Source: Actinomycetes bacterium
Lineage (GTDB): Bacteria > Actinomycetota > Actinomycetes > Nanopelagicales > Nanopelagicaceae
Assembly: GCA_025360085.1 (NCBI GenBank)
Contig: JANYCW010000005.1
Location: forward strand, 1-64,000
Reading direction: 5' to 3'
Length of the DNA stretch: 64,000 nucleotides
Position 1 is the first letter of the stretch. Each line of letters opens with the position of its first letter. The position numbers and the translations under genes are program-made. This document shows positions 12,144 through 22,902 of the stretch, piece after piece. The notes under the pieces are model-generated. The model saw nothing but the letters and a program-made list of their open reading frames with translations, was not told where the DNA came from and searched no databases.

Positions 12144-13723
12144 ATAGAGTTCATTTTTTCGTAAATTGATTTTAAATTATCAGCATTGGCTTCTCGGGAC
12201 CCAACTTTTGCCACAACTACTGATATTCCGACAACAGGTATAGATAGTGCAGTCTTGAGTTCTGAGATGGAAGTAATCGTTGAAGTTGAAATACCAAAGG
12301 CAGCGGCAACTACGGCTGGGTCCAATCCATGTGGAGTACCAAAAACGGTTTCAAAACCATCGACACCACGTTGTGGCAAAGTCGAAAAGATTCCTCCACC
12401 ATTATTATTTATTACAATAAACCTACAGTTGATATCTTCCTTTTGAATTAATCCCGTTATGTCATGTAAAAAAGCTAAATCACCCAGAACTGCAAAAGTC
12501 TGGGAATGGCCTGTTGCTATACCAAGAGCCGTTGAAATATTTCCATCAATTCCCGCCAAACCTCGGTTGGCGTAAGTCTTTAGCCCACTTCGAGGTGTCG
12601 CAAATCCTTCGAGATCACGAATTGGGCGCGATGATGAAACAAACAGGGCAGATCCATTGGGAATTCCGGCCCCAATTTCTTTAGCAATTGAGGCCTCGTG
12701 CCAACCAACTTCTTCGCCAACTAAAGTGGCACAACCGCTTGAGTATTTTTGCCACAATGCAATCCATTCATCAGATGGAACCGAAACAGATAACGCAGGA
12801 AGTTGAGTAAAGCATTTATCTGCAGAGCGATCGCTGTCGACCGTTGCAATACGTGGATCAACTACGTAACTAATTGGCGCCAATCCGATAAGTGCATTTA
12901 CTGACCTAGAAAGCGTCGTACGTCCTATAACAATGCAGGCTTGAGGAAGTAAAATACTGCGAATTTGAGGTGAAGTTAGAAAAATTGAAGCATGTGCCAT
13001 GGCATGTGGAAATGAAAGTGGATCTTCAGCAATGACCGGCCAACCTAGTTCTTGAGAAAATGTCGTGACTTCTTCAACCGACAAGCCACCACGATCATGC
13101 CCAATCACTAAAACTCCACGGGTTGCTTGAATTTTCAATTTCAATGCAGGTTTACGAAAATCAGATTTAGTTTGAATTACTTTTATATCACTCAACCATT
13201 GGTTTGATTCATCAGGTAACAAAGGCTCGGTGAACTGCACATTTAAATGGACGGGTCCAAATCGCAGACTGTCTAACGGCAGATCCATTGGAAAAACAGG
13301 TCCATCTATATCTGCAAAATATCGAACGGCTTTTCCGAAGATGCGAGCCTGCTCAGTAGTTTGGTTTGCTCCAGTTCGTCTAAGCATGGCTGGGCGATCC
13401 GCAGTTAAAACAAGAAGGGCGGCGTTAGTGTGATGTGCCTCTAAAACCGCGGGATGAAAATTGGCAACAGCAGTCCCGCTAGTACAGACGATAGGTACTG
13501 GACGTCCAGTTGATTTAATAAGCCCCAGTGCAAAGAAAGCTGCAGTGCGTTCATCGATTCGAATATGAAGCTTGATCAAACCTTGTTTGGCCGCGGCATA
13601 AAATGCTAACAAAAGGGGGGCATTTCGTGAGCCAGGAGAAACCACTACGTCGGTTATTCCAGACTCAATAATCTGTCGCACAACCGAACGCGCCAAAGAC
13701 GTTGAGGTATTCATATGCTCCAT
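12140..13723 (-). CDS. menD: 2-succinyl-5-enolpyruvyl-6-hydroxy-3-cyclohexene-1-carboxylate synthase
   Basis: ThDP enzyme; SPGSRNAPLLLAF; GTAVANFHPAVLEAHH; GGGIFSTLPQ. Confidence 0.93.
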   Translation of the reverse strand: MEHMNTSTSLARSVVRQIIESGITDVVVSPGSRNAPLLLAFYAAAKQGLIKLHIRIDERTAAFFALGLIKSTGRPVPIVCTSGTAVANFHPAVLEAHHTNAALLVLTADRPAMLRRTGANQTTEQARIFGKAVRYFADIDGPVFPMDLPLDSLRFGPVHLNVQFTEPLLPDESNQWLSDIKVIQTKSDFRKPALKLKIQATRGVLVIGHDRGGLSVEEVTTFSQELGWPVIAEDPLSFPHAMAHASIFLTSPQIRSILLPQACIVIGRTTLSRSVNALIGLAPISYVVDPRIATVDSDRSADKCFTQLPALSVSVPSDEWIALWQKYSSGCATLVGEEVGWHEASIAKEIGAGIPNGSALFVSSSRPIRDLEGFATPRSGLKTYANRGLAGIDGNISTALGIATGHSQTFAVLGDLAFLHDITGLIQKEDINCRFIVINNNGGGIFSTLPQRGVDGFETVFGTPHGLDPAVVAAAFGISTSTITSISELKTALSIPVVGISVVVAKVGSREANADNLKSIYEKMNSI

Positions 13724-14682
13724 CCTTTGGCTTCAACATGCATCGCCACTCCAGCGTTCCACGTCATGCGAATCCGATTCTTCCACCAATTTAGCCGCTC
13801 ATTGGAAACCGCTATCTTATTAAGTACCGCACTCTCGGGCCTCACCTCACTTAACTTCATTTTTCCATCCAGAATGGGGAGATTTGCCACATCAACTGCA
13901 AGTAATGCGCCGGTACCTAAACCACATGCAAAATCCAAGTGAGGTAACGCGGCGGCAAGCTTGAGACCATAAGAAATTCCAATTGCACTTTCAAGTGCAC
14001 TTGAAACTGCAACTGGAAGACTATAGTGATGAGCTATTTCCATCGCTCGCAATATTCCACCTAACGGCGCAACCTTGAGCATCACAATATCGACGGCACC
14101 TTCGAGATTGAGCTCTAAAGGGTTTTTTGCTTTTCTAATTATCTCATCCCCTGCAACTTTCACCGAAGAACGTTTTTTAAGTTCACGTAATTCTTGCAGA
14201 GTCGCACAAGGTTGTTCAATGTATTCTATTTCTCCAACTTGAGATAGAAAGTGGCTCGCCTGGTCGACACTCCATAAGCCATTGACATCAACTCGAATTT
14301 TTGCCTTCGGGCGTAAATCACGAACGCAAGCAATGCGATCTAAGTCAAGTTGAAGGTCACCTCCAACTTTAATTTTTACGACCGTGATTCCGTGAAAGGA
14401 GTCAAGAAGTTGCGCAATTTCAATAGGGCTATCAATTGCCGGCAAAGTGGCATTCACAATGATCTCGTTTCGAAGCGGTGCCGGTGGTTGCACAAAAGCA
14501 GCTTCGATTGCACTTATTAACCACGGAATTGACTCTTCATAACTATATTCAAGGAATGGAGAAAACTCCCCCCAACCCATCGCTCCCTCAAAGATTGCCA
14601 CTTCGCGCGATGTCACAGAGCGAAAATCAGTCTTCGTTGCAAGGGCAACGACACGCAAGGAGCCTAGAATTGAATCGAGCAT
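13711..14682 (-). CDS. menC: o-succinylbenzoate synthase
   Basis: Enolase-superfamily motifs (VKIKVGG, RVDVNGLWS, YIEQPC, VAGDE); between menD and menB. Confidence 0.88.
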   Translation of the reverse strand: MLDSILGSLRVVALATKTDFRSVTSREVAIFEGAMGWGEFSPFLEYSYEESIPWLISAIEAAFVQPPAPLRNEIIVNATLPAIDSPIEIAQLLDSFHGITVVKIKVGGDLQLDLDRIACVRDLRPKAKIRVDVNGLWSVDQASHFLSQVGEIEYIEQPCATLQELRELKKRSSVKVAGDEIIRKAKNPLELNLEGAVDIVMLKVAPLGGILRAMEIAHHYSLPVAVSSALESAIGISYGLKLAAALPHLDFACGLGTGALLAVDVANLPILDGKMKLSEVRPESAVLNKIAVSNERLNWWKNRIRMTWNAGVAMHVEAKGWSI

Positions 14683-14685
14683 TAT

Positions 14686-15564
14686 TTATGGGCGCTTAGG
14701 AAATTTCTGAAACTCCGGCGTGCGTTTTTCCTTATAAGCATCGCGCCCTTCTTGACCTTCTTCGCTCATATAAAACAATAGCGTTGCATCACCAGCTAGT
14801 TGTTGAATGCCTGCTAATCCATCATCGGCGGCATTCAAACTAGATTTCAGTAAGCGAAGAGCCAGTGGTGAGTTGCGCAGCATTTCTCGACTCCATGAAA
14901 CAGTCTCTGCCTCCAACTCTGATAATGGAACGACAGTGTTAACAAGACCCATATTTAGAGCTTCTTGTGCGTCATATGAACGCGTCATAAACCAAATCTC
15001 GCGTGCCTTTTTCTGACCGACATGGGCCGCTAACAAACCTGCACCATAACCGCCATCAAAGGAACCAACCATTGGGCCAGTCTGTCCAAACTTGGCATTA
15101 TCGGCGGCGATGGTTAAATCACAAACAACATGCAAGACATGTCCTCCACCGATCGCCCATCCTGCAACCATCGCAACAACTGGTTTAGGCGTGCGTCGAA
15201 TCTGCACCTGAAGATCAAGAACATTTAATCGACCGATACCTTTTTTTGCCAACTTGTCGTCACCTAAATATCCATCATCCCCACGAACGTTTATGTCACC
15301 GCCCGAACAAAAGGCTTTTGTTCCTTCGCCAGTCAGGATAATGACGCCGATATCTTCATTATCGCGCGCCAAGGAAAACGCCTCCATTAATTCAATAATC
15401 GTTTGTGGCCGAAAGGCGTTGTGCAGTGACGGGCGGTTAATGGTGATTTTGGCCATGCCCTCAGCACATTCATATCTAATGTCACCGAAATTCTCACCAC
15501 CTGGCGCGGCAATCCAACGGGGAATCTCTCGACTACCAAACTCGCGATTAATCGGCTTGCTCAC
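14686..15564 (-). CDS. menB: 1,4-dihydroxy-2-naphthoyl-CoA synthase
   Basis: Crotonase family; [43 protein letters not shown]. Confidence 0.94.
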   Translation of the reverse strand: MSKPINREFGSREIPRWIAAPGGENFGDIRYECAEGMAKITINRPSLHNAFRPQTIIELMEAFSLARDNEDIGVIILTGEGTKAFCSGGDINVRGDDGYLGDDKLAKKGIGRLNVLDLQVQIRRTPKPVVAMVAGWAIGGGHVLHVVCDLTIAADNAKFGQTGPMVGSFDGGYGAGLLAAHVGQKKAREIWFMTRSYDAQEALNMGLVNTVVPLSELEAETVSWSREMLRNSPLALRLLKSSLNAADDGLAGIQQLAGDATLLFYMSEEGQEGRDAYKEKRTPEFQKFPKRP

Positions 15565-15607
15565 TTTTCCTCATTTCAATCGTTGCTAGCGATAGCCTAC
15601 GGCTGCA

Positions 15608-16684
15608 ATGGAGATATCGTCGCAACGAGAAATACTTCGAGCCAGCCCTAAGAGTGCCCTCCCCGAATTAACGCGGGATATCGCATTGGCCCTTGAGGGA
15701 TCCGGGCCTGCCCGAAGTTTTGGCGAAGTCCGAACCAAATTCGCTAGAGCTGAAGTTGCCATCGTTGTTGGAACAAGCGGGAGCACTGGATTAGTGAAGG
15801 AGGTTGCATTCGCGCGACCTTCACTACTTGCTTCAGCTAGAGCATCGAACTCATTTATCGGAGCGGTTGCAGGGTCTACATGGTCGCTACTTTTACCTTT
15901 AACCCATATTGCCGCAGTGAATGTAATCATTCGTTCATTAGAGCTCGGGACAATACCCGTAGATCTTCGAGATTTCGAGGGTGAATATCCTTCAGTTGAT
16001 TTCACGTCTATCGTCCCAACGCAGCTTTACCGCGCAGTACATTCTGATAAAAGATTACTTCGACATCTTCAAGGGACTAAGGCCGTCCTTGTTGGAGGTG
16101 CAGCACTTAATAGTGGCCTTCGCATTCAAGCGCAATCTCTTGGGATTAAAATAGTTAAAACGTATGGAATGACTGAAACCTGTGGTGGATGCATTTACGA
16201 TGGATTGCCACTCAATGGTGTCGAATTTGCAATTGGTGAGAACCGTTTAATAAAGATACGTGGATCAGTTTTAGCTTTTGATTATTTAAACTCTTCTGCT
16301 CGCTTTGTGCTCCAAGATGGCTGGTTTATAACCAATGATCTTGGAGAAATTGTCGATGGAAGACTCCATGTAAGTGGCCGTGCCGATGATGTAATTATTA
16401 CTGGTGGAGAAAATCTTTCGCTCATCGCCATTGAGGCAACGCTTTCTATTCGTTTTCCAGATTTGGAATGTGCCGCGTTTGCTGTTATTGACCAGCAGTG
16501 GGGTCAAGCCTTACACATTGCCGTTGTCGGTGAGGTGAGTGAGACTGAAATTTCACACTACCTAGAAGCCGCATTTGGTGAGATAGCAAAGCCTAAAGGA
16601 ATCCATTCGATTAACTCACTCCCGCTATTGGGTATAGGTAAAGTTGACCGTATGGCACTTGCAAAGTTAATACGTCATGAATAA
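15608..16684 (+). CDS. menE: o-succinylbenzoate-CoA ligase (AMP-binding, short form)
   Basis: GTSGSTGLVKEV; KTYGMTETCGG; DLGEIVDGRLHVSGRADDVIITGGENL. Confidence 0.87.
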   Translation: MEISSQREILRASPKSALPELTRDIALALEGSGPARSFGEVRTKFARAEVAIVVGTSGSTGLVKEVAFARPSLLASARASNSFIGAVAGSTWSLLLPLTHIAAVNVIIRSLELGTIPVDLRDFEGEYPSVDFTSIVPTQLYRAVHSDKRLLRHLQGTKAVLVGGAALNSGLRIQAQSLGIKIVKTYGMTETCGGCIYDGLPLNGVEFAIGENRLIKIRGSVLAFDYLNSSARFVLQDGWFITNDLGEIVDGRLHVSGRADDVIITGGENLSLIAIEATLSIRFPDLECAAFAVIDQQWGQALHIAVVGEVSETEISHYLEAAFGEIAKPKGIHSINSLPLLGIGKVDRMALAKLIRHE

Positions 16685-17522
16685 ATGGATTCTGGGTGCA
16701 CGTCCTCGAACGTTGCCTGCATCGATTGCACCTGTACTTGTTGCAACTGCCTTGGCCGGACCGGATTTAGATTGGTTTCGCGCAACCCTTGCTTTACAAG
16801 TAAGCATATGGCTCCAAATTGGCGTGAACTACGCTAATGATTACTCTGACGGCATCAAAGGAACCGATACGCACCGCATCGGCCCTACCCGACTTGTTGC
16901 AACTGGTTTAGCCAGCGCTGATGCCGTTAAATATGCCGCCTTAATTTCTTTTGGAATCGCCTCGATGTGTGGTCTATGGCTTTCGATTTTGACCTCGCCG
17001 ATTTTGATTGCCGTGGGTTTTGTATCAATTGCTGCAGCCTGGAGTTATACCGGGGGGCGCAAACCCTATGGCTACAGCGGCTTTGGAGAAGTATCAGTCT
17101 TTGTTTTCTTTGGTCTGGTTGCAACAGTGGGAAGTTTCTACGTTCAAACTCAGAGAATTACCTTAATGAGTGTCATTGTTGCGGTTCCAATAGGTGCACT
17201 CTCTTGCGCAATTCTTGCAATAAATAACTTAAGAGACCTACATCAAGACGCATTAGTTGGTAAGAAGACTCTGGCAGTGCGTATGGGCGACACCGCTGCA
17301 CGGCGTTCATTCGCTTCCCTACTCCTCATTGCCCATGTCGCTGCAATCGCGACATTCAGGCCGATGACGATTTTAACCCTTTTAGTGGCGCCTTTCACAT
17401 TCAAAATCGCTCGTCAAGTGATGCATGGTGCCAGTGGTCTTGACCTAATTCCACTGCTCGGTAAAACAGGAAAACTACAACTTATTTTCGCCGCCGTCTT
17501 CGCACTGTCCTTAGCGATATAA
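16677..17522 (+). CDS. menA: 1,4-dihydroxy-2-naphthoate polyprenyltransferase
   Basis: UbiA family; GVNYANDYSDGIKGTDTHRIGPTRLVA. Confidence 0.92.
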   Translation: MNKWILGARPRTLPASIAPVLVATALAGPDLDWFRATLALQVSIWLQIGVNYANDYSDGIKGTDTHRIGPTRLVATGLASADAVKYAALISFGIASMCGLWLSILTSPILIAVGFVSIAAAWSYTGGRKPYGYSGFGEVSVFVFFGLVATVGSFYVQTQRITLMSVIVAVPIGALSCAILAINNLRDLHQDALVGKKTLAVRMGDTAARRSFASLLLIAHVAAIATFRPMTILTLLVAPFTFKIARQVMHGASGLDLIPLLGKTGKLQLIFAAVFALSLAI

Positions 17523-17529
17523 TAAAACT

Positions 17530-17793
17530 ATGTCCCGTGTGATCCCATTACTGATTATTTTTGGCTTAACCATCTATGCACTGGTTGATTGCGCTCGAGC
17601 AGATGAGTCTCAAATAAGAAATTTACCAAAGTGGGGGTGGCTTCTACTAATTATTCTTCTTGGACCGCAAGCCGTTGCAATTGGACCTATTGCCTATTTA
17701 ATTGCGGGTAGAAATAAACCTAAAGGCTTTAGAGCGCCAAAGCGACGCATTTTGCCACCAGATGATGATCCGGATTTCTTAAGAAAGCTTTAA
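17530..17793 (+). CDS. Small membrane protein with PLDc_N-type domain
   Basis: Two-TM small protein, RNLPKWGWLLLIILLGPQAVAIGPIAYLIAGR; TATAAT 6 nt upstream of the ATG. Confidence 0.7.
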   Translation: MSRVIPLLIIFGLTIYALVDCARADESQIRNLPKWGWLLLIILLGPQAVAIGPIAYLIAGRNKPKGFRAPKRRILPPDDDPDFLRKL

Positions 17794-18683
17794 AGCCCTG
17801 AGTATGTGTGTTTACCGGTACCCCATATATTGATATATACGTAATTAAATAAAAATGTGGAACCTGCAAATAAACAGAGCCACGCCGCACGCCTGCCGCG
17901 CCAACCAGCTGTTACGCGAGCATGTAAGTATGCCGCATATGCAACCCAAGTAATAAAAGCCCAAGTTTCTTTTGGATCCCAGCCCCAGTAACGACCCCAT
18001 GCACTCTCTGCCCAGATTGCTCCGGCGATAACTGCGAAGGTCCATAAAGGAAATACAAAAGCGACCAATCGATAAGAAAGTTGATCTAAATACTCAAGTG
18101 ACGGAAGCCGCTTTGCCCATGCGGTGCGTTCTCCTTTTTGCTCCATCGAATCCAAATAAAGATAGGCGCCAGCAATTGCATTGGCAAGCAAAAATACTCC
18201 GCCAGAAATAATAGCCGCCGAAACATGGATTACTAACCACGTTGATTTAAGTGCGGGCACAAGTGGAGCACTAGGTCTATACAAGACCGCTACCGCAGTA
18301 CCCAGGGTTAAGAGAACAGATATTGATACAAAAAGACCTAACCAACGTAAATCGTACTTACGCAACGCCACTAAATACGCTCCCGAAAATGCGAGGGCAC
18401 CTGTAATCGAAAACTCATACATATTTCCCCAAGGCACACGCCCTGCTGAAAAGCCACGAGCTATGACGCCAGCAAATAGAAGAAAGAAGCCAAGAATCAT
18501 CATCGCTGTTGCGATCCGCGCAACCTTTTCGGTGCGTTTGTAATCCAATACTTTTGCAGAGTTCACATCAGGAATTTTGACCGCCCAAGCTGTTTCAAAG
18601 GCATGGGCGAAAAATGAAAGCGTATAAACGGCCATTGAAGAGTAAATTAAATAATTAGAGAGATAGGCCCACGTGCGCGACAT
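17790..18683 (-). CDS. ccsB: Cytochrome c biogenesis protein CcsB/CcsA family
   Basis: Multi-TM with WGRYWGWDPKETWAFITWVAYAAYLHAR. Confidence 0.92.
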   Translation of the reverse strand: MSRTWAYLSNYLIYSSMAVYTLSFFAHAFETAWAVKIPDVNSAKVLDYKRTEKVARIATAMMILGFFLLFAGVIARGFSAGRVPWGNMYEFSITGALAFSGAYLVALRKYDLRWLGLFVSISVLLTLGTAVAVLYRPSAPLVPALKSTWLVIHVSAAIISGGVFLLANAIAGAYLYLDSMEQKGERTAWAKRLPSLEYLDQLSYRLVAFVFPLWTFAVIAGAIWAESAWGRYWGWDPKETWAFITWVAYAAYLHARVTAGWRGRRAAWLCLFAGSTFLFNYVYINIWGTGKHTYSGL

Positions 18684-20153
18684 CTATTTCTCTCCTTTTA
18701 ATTGCGTTATAAAGATGGCTAACTCCTGCTCTAAGCCGGGCGTTGCATTCTTTGCAAGACCCGCTACTTCCACAACATCACCTACACGAATCCAGATTCT
18801 GCGCCGGCGGGTAAATAAAGATGCCAAGAGCCCCAGAATAGCAACAATAGCCCCTAGTAGTGCAAAGTTCTTGCCAGGATCATCGACGATTGCAAGATTA
18901 ACCCACGGTACAAGGCCTTCAAAAGTTATCGAGCCACCAGGGTACGTGAAAACCTCCCCCGGCTTTAATGCCTTTAATCCAATTTGCTTCATTGCAGTTG
19001 TATCAATGCGGTAAAACGATTGTGGAACTCCTGAATCTAAACCTAAATCACCGCTGTAGGCCGATAGTAATAATCGTGGATCAAGAGCTTTAGGAAAAAC
19101 ACTAATGGCACCACCACCAACACTTCGTTGATAAGTAGGGACAAATGATCCAACAAAACCGACTGGCGGGTCGGCATCGGGAACTTTTATAGCTCCTATG
19201 GATCGCAGATTTGCATCTTGTGGCAAAAATGGAATTGGTCCCTGCATCGCAACGTTACCCTTTGAATCTCGCACAGTCACAATCGGAGAAAATCCATTGG
19301 CTTGTAAATATATTTTTGTATTTCCAATAGTGAGAGGTGAATTCACCTTAATCACTCGTCGCTGCCCATTTGGCCAGTCTTTCGACTTCAAAGCAACGTT
19401 CAAAATATAATCTTGTGGTGCATTTGTTTCCAAATTATACGAAGCCGCAAAACTATTAATTTTTAAAGTAAAGTCAACTAACTTGCCTTCTTTAAAAAGT
19501 TTGCCATATGCGAGCGAATCATAACTAGTTGGTGTGTTAACAAAACGCTCACCAACATTTAGGATTGCTTCACCACGCATTCCAAAAAGAGAAGAGAATG
19601 AAATCCCTAAAAGTATAAGAATTAACGCAAGATGAAAAAAAAGGTTTCCTGTTTCGCGAGTAAATCCCTTTTCTGCCGATATTGAACCATCAATTTCACG
19701 AATTCTAAAGTGCTTTGATTTAAACCAAGCTCGCGCAAGTTTTAGCTCTTCTCCATTTCCAAGCCATGTCGAGTAAAACTCCATACGATCAAGGTTTTTT
19801 GGTGTTACTGGTGGAATTGCACGAATAGCGTAGAAGTGCTCAAAAGTGCGGGGTAGAACACAACCGATAAGTGAAATAAATAAAAGAATATAGATTGCGC
19901 TAAACCAAGCAGATCCGTAAACATCAAAAAGAGAGAACTGATCCATCCAACGCGAGAGCCCGGGTGCACTCTTAAATGATGCGCTTACCGCCATTGGATT
20001 TTGGGTGCGTTGAGGAATAAGTGAACCCGGAACTGCCGCTATTCCTAATAACATTAATAAAATCAGCGCAGTCCGCATGCTGGTCAGTTGGCGCCATCCA
20101 TAACGTAAAAAGCCAACACTACCTAATTCTGGGAGTTGAATTCTATCGTTCAT
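18684..20153 (-). CDS. resB: Cytochrome c biogenesis protein ResB
   Basis: ResB-like membrane protein; adjacent to ccsB and ccdA. Confidence 0.9.
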   Translation of the reverse strand: MNDRIQLPELGSVGFLRYGWRQLTSMRTALILLMLLGIAAVPGSLIPQRTQNPMAVSASFKSAPGLSRWMDQFSLFDVYGSAWFSAIYILLFISLIGCVLPRTFEHFYAIRAIPPVTPKNLDRMEFYSTWLGNGEELKLARAWFKSKHFRIREIDGSISAEKGFTRETGNLFFHLALILILLGISFSSLFGMRGEAILNVGERFVNTPTSYDSLAYGKLFKEGKLVDFTLKINSFAASYNLETNAPQDYILNVALKSKDWPNGQRRVIKVNSPLTIGNTKIYLQANGFSPIVTVRDSKGNVAMQGPIPFLPQDANLRSIGAIKVPDADPPVGFVGSFVPTYQRSVGGGAISVFPKALDPRLLLSAYSGDLGLDSGVPQSFYRIDTTAMKQIGLKALKPGEVFTYPGGSITFEGLVPWVNLAIVDDPGKNFALLGAIVAILGLLASLFTRRRRIWIRVGDVVEVAGLAKNATPGLEQELAIFITQLKGEK

Positions 20154-20879
20154 CTATACGACCGGAATGAAATTTGAAATTAGTCCACGAAGTGAATTCA
20201 TTAATTGGCCCCAAGTACCCGTAACTTGTAAAAGGCCTATTGCAATGAGAAATACACCACCTATTTTTGAAATCAGATCTCCGCGCCTTACTAAAAATTC
20301 GCGCAGCTTTTGTGAACGATCTAGAAATAGCCCCGAAGCAATAAATGGAAGACCCAAACCAAAGCAATATCCAAATGAAAGAACGGCACCACGCATGGCA
20401 CTTGACTCTTGAAAAGCTAAAGTTTGAACGGCGGCAAGTGCCGGTCCAATACATGGTGTCCAACCAACTCCGAAAAGAAATCCGAGTAACGGAGCGCCTA
20501 TCAGGCCACCAGTTGTTTTCATCCGGGGATGAAAGGAGAAAGCCATTGGAAATTTGCCAAGAAATAGAAGGCCTAAAAAGATTGTCAGAACACCTAGAAA
20601 TCTTGAGATTATTTTTTCATGTGCGGCCAATTGATTTCCTAAACCTCCGAAGATTGCGCCGTAAGAAATAAAAACTGCACTAAATCCGGCCACAAAAAGG
20701 ATTGAGCCTAAGAAAACTTTGCCACGATTTGCCGAGAATCCGGCGGCAAATGACAGGTAGCCAGGAACAAGCGGCAATACACACGGCGAAAGAAACGAAA
20801 TCAGGCCAGCAATGATGGCAAATGGAAAAGCTGCAATTAAATAGCCGTTAAAAATCTGCTCTACAAAAAAATCTTTCAC
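20154..20879 (-). CDS. ccdA: Cytochrome c biogenesis protein CcdA
   Basis: FLSPCVLPLVPGYLSFAAG; GFLFGVGWTPCIGP. Confidence 0.92.
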   Translation of the reverse strand: MKDFFVEQIFNGYLIAAFPFAIIAGLISFLSPCVLPLVPGYLSFAAGFSANRGKVFLGSILFVAGFSAVFISYGAIFGGLGNQLAAHEKIISRFLGVLTIFLGLLFLGKFPMAFSFHPRMKTTGGLIGAPLLGFLFGVGWTPCIGPALAAVQTLAFQESSAMRGAVLSFGYCFGLGLPFIASGLFLDRSQKLREFLVRRGDLISKIGGVFLIAIGLLQVTGTWGQLMNSLRGLISNFIPVV

Positions 20880-21421
20880 TCGCTGTTCACTCGCTCAATT
20901 AGCTTAGAAAGCGAGGCATAAGTGACCTGACCTGATATCCGCCCTGCAACTCTTCCAGTTCTATCGATTACTACCGTTGAAGGAATTGCATTTGCAGGCA
21001 GTGATCCCTTGAAACCAATTAATAGTGAGTCATCAATCAGCGTCGGATAAGGAATCGCAAATCTGCGTTGGAAAGCTTCAGCAGTCGCAAGATTGTCACG
21101 AGTCAGAATTCCAATAAATACTACTTCACTATATTTCTTAGAAAGCGAAATTAGAGTAGGTATTTCAGCGCGGCATGGTGCGCACCATGATGCCCAAACA
21201 TTTACAACCGTAACCTTTCCACTCTCATGCAAATAATCTGTCCCAGAAAGCGTCATGCCTGCTAACGATGGAGCCTTAATACGTTCGGCCTTTTGAATAA
21301 AAGTGACTGAGCCATTACCTGAGATAAAACTCTTCTGCGCACTAGAAGAAGCTCCACCTGCACAACTACTCAAGATCACTGTAATCACAGCAATTCCTAC
21401 ATATTTGCGCGCCCTTGCCAT
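20876..21421 (-). CDS. TlpA/ResA-like thioredoxin lipoprotein
   Basis: Lipobox-like ILSSCAGG; VNVWASWCAPCRAEIPTL. Confidence 0.9.
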   Translation of the reverse strand: MARARKYVGIAVITVILSSCAGGASSSAQKSFISGNGSVTFIQKAERIKAPSLAGMTLSGTDYLHESGKVTVVNVWASWCAPCRAEIPTLISLSKKYSEVVFIGILTRDNLATAEAFQRRFAIPYPTLIDDSLLIGFKGSLPANAIPSTVVIDRTGRVAGRISGQVTYASLSKLIERVNSE

Positions 21422-22044
21422 TACTTCTTACCTGGTAACAAATGTCTTACAGGCTCTGAGTAAGTAAGCCCGCTTATAAAATCTTCATCATCAAAATGAA
21501 CACTGGTGACAGATGCCAATGAACATTCACGTTTTCGAGGATCATGTATCAATCGGCGACTCTCGATTGCACTGCGTAAAATCCAAATTGGAAGTTGATG
21601 TGAAATGCAGATTGCATCTTTGCCTTGTGCCGCATCACGCGCCGAAAAAATGGCTCCAAACATGCGATTTATTTGTTCCTCATAAGGTTCGCCCCACGAG
21701 GGCCTCCATGGATTCCATAAATATTTCCAAGCGGATGGATGGCGTAAGACACCGTCACCAACACCGAAAGCTTTTCCTTCAAATATATTTGAAGCCTCAA
21801 TTAATCGTTCATCAGTTGTAATTGCAATATTGTGAGCAAGAGCAATCGGGGCAGCCGTTTCCTGTGCCCGCTGTAACGGAGATACATAAAGTGCGCCAAG
21901 GTCTATTGAGTTAGACCAATCACCAATGCTCAATGCCATCTCTCGACCTCTATCAGAGAGTCTCCATCCAGGCTGACGTCCATAAAGAATCTTGTCTGGA
22001 TTCTCGACTTCGCCGTGACGAATAACATGCACCGTAGAACTCAT
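21421..22044 (-). CDS. Histidine phosphatase family protein
   Basis: VIRHGEVENPDKILYGR; CISHQLPI. Confidence 0.88.
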   Translation of the reverse strand: MSSTVHVIRHGEVENPDKILYGRQPGWRLSDRGREMALSIGDWSNSIDLGALYVSPLQRAQETAAPIALAHNIAITTDERLIEASNIFEGKAFGVGDGVLRHPSAWKYLWNPWRPSWGEPYEEQINRMFGAIFSARDAAQGKDAICISHQLPIWILRSAIESRRLIHDPRKRECSLASVTSVHFDDEDFISGLTYSEPVRHLLPGKK

Positions 22045-22094
22045 TGGGCAAGCATAAAGCGTCCCACAAGAGCCAAGTTCGTTAGGCTAGTGAC

Positions 22095-22862
22095 ATGGCA
22101 CTCACGGCGAAAAGAGCAGCCTTTTTTGATGTCGATAACACGCTCATTCGTGGCTCAACGATCTATCTTCTGGGCCGTGGCATGTATCAGCGTGGCTATT
22201 TCACAAAGAAGGATATTTCGCGTTTCGTACTTGCCAATCTGAGATTTCGCTTAACGGGTAAGGAAAATAAGGAAGAGATTGCGCGTTTTCAGAAATCTGC
22301 AACTGACTTTATTGGTGGACATAGCGTAAAAGAAATCGAAGCAATTGCACAGGAAATTTATGATGAGTTTGTATCTCCGGCAATTTGGCAAGGCACGATA
22401 GAGATAGCTAAGAAACATCTTTCAAATAATGAAGAGGTCTGGTTAGTGACTGCGGCACCTGAAGATATGGCCGTGCTCATTGCCAATCGTTTAGGTTTTA
22501 CCGGAGCTCTTGGAAGTAGAGCCGAGATTAAGGATGGTGCGTACACCGGTGCAATTTCTGGAGCTTTATTACATGGCAAAGAAAAAGTAAGAGCAGTTAC
22601 TGAATTAGCCCTTCGTTCTGGATTAAATCTTGAGGACTGCTTTGCTTATTCTGATAGCCATAATGATCTTCCTCTTCTTCAATGCGTTGGGCACCCGTCT
22701 GCCATTAACCCAGATGCCATTTTAGGGCTTCGCGCAATGGCCGAAGGTTGGCCAATTCATGATTTTCGTAGGGCTCGCTTTATAGGTCGAGCGATATCTC
22801 CCATTGTTGTGCGTTTGGCAGCGTTAGCAACATGGCTTACTCCGCGTCGGAAGCCTCGTTGA
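22095..22862 (+). CDS. HAD-IB family hydrolase (SerB-like)
   Basis: AAFFDVDNTLIRGST; YSDSHNDLPLL. Confidence 0.88.
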   Translation: MALTAKRAAFFDVDNTLIRGSTIYLLGRGMYQRGYFTKKDISRFVLANLRFRLTGKENKEEIARFQKSATDFIGGHSVKEIEAIAQEIYDEFVSPAIWQGTIEIAKKHLSNNEEVWLVTAAPEDMAVLIANRLGFTGALGSRAEIKDGAYTGAISGALLHGKEKVRAVTELALRSGLNLEDCFAYSDSHNDLPLLQCVGHPSAINPDAILGLRAMAEGWPIHDFRRARFIGRAISPIVVRLAALATWLTPRRKPR

Positions 22863-22902
22863 TTACGCAATAAGTACCAAAGCCCAGTAATGTTAGCAAG
22901 TT

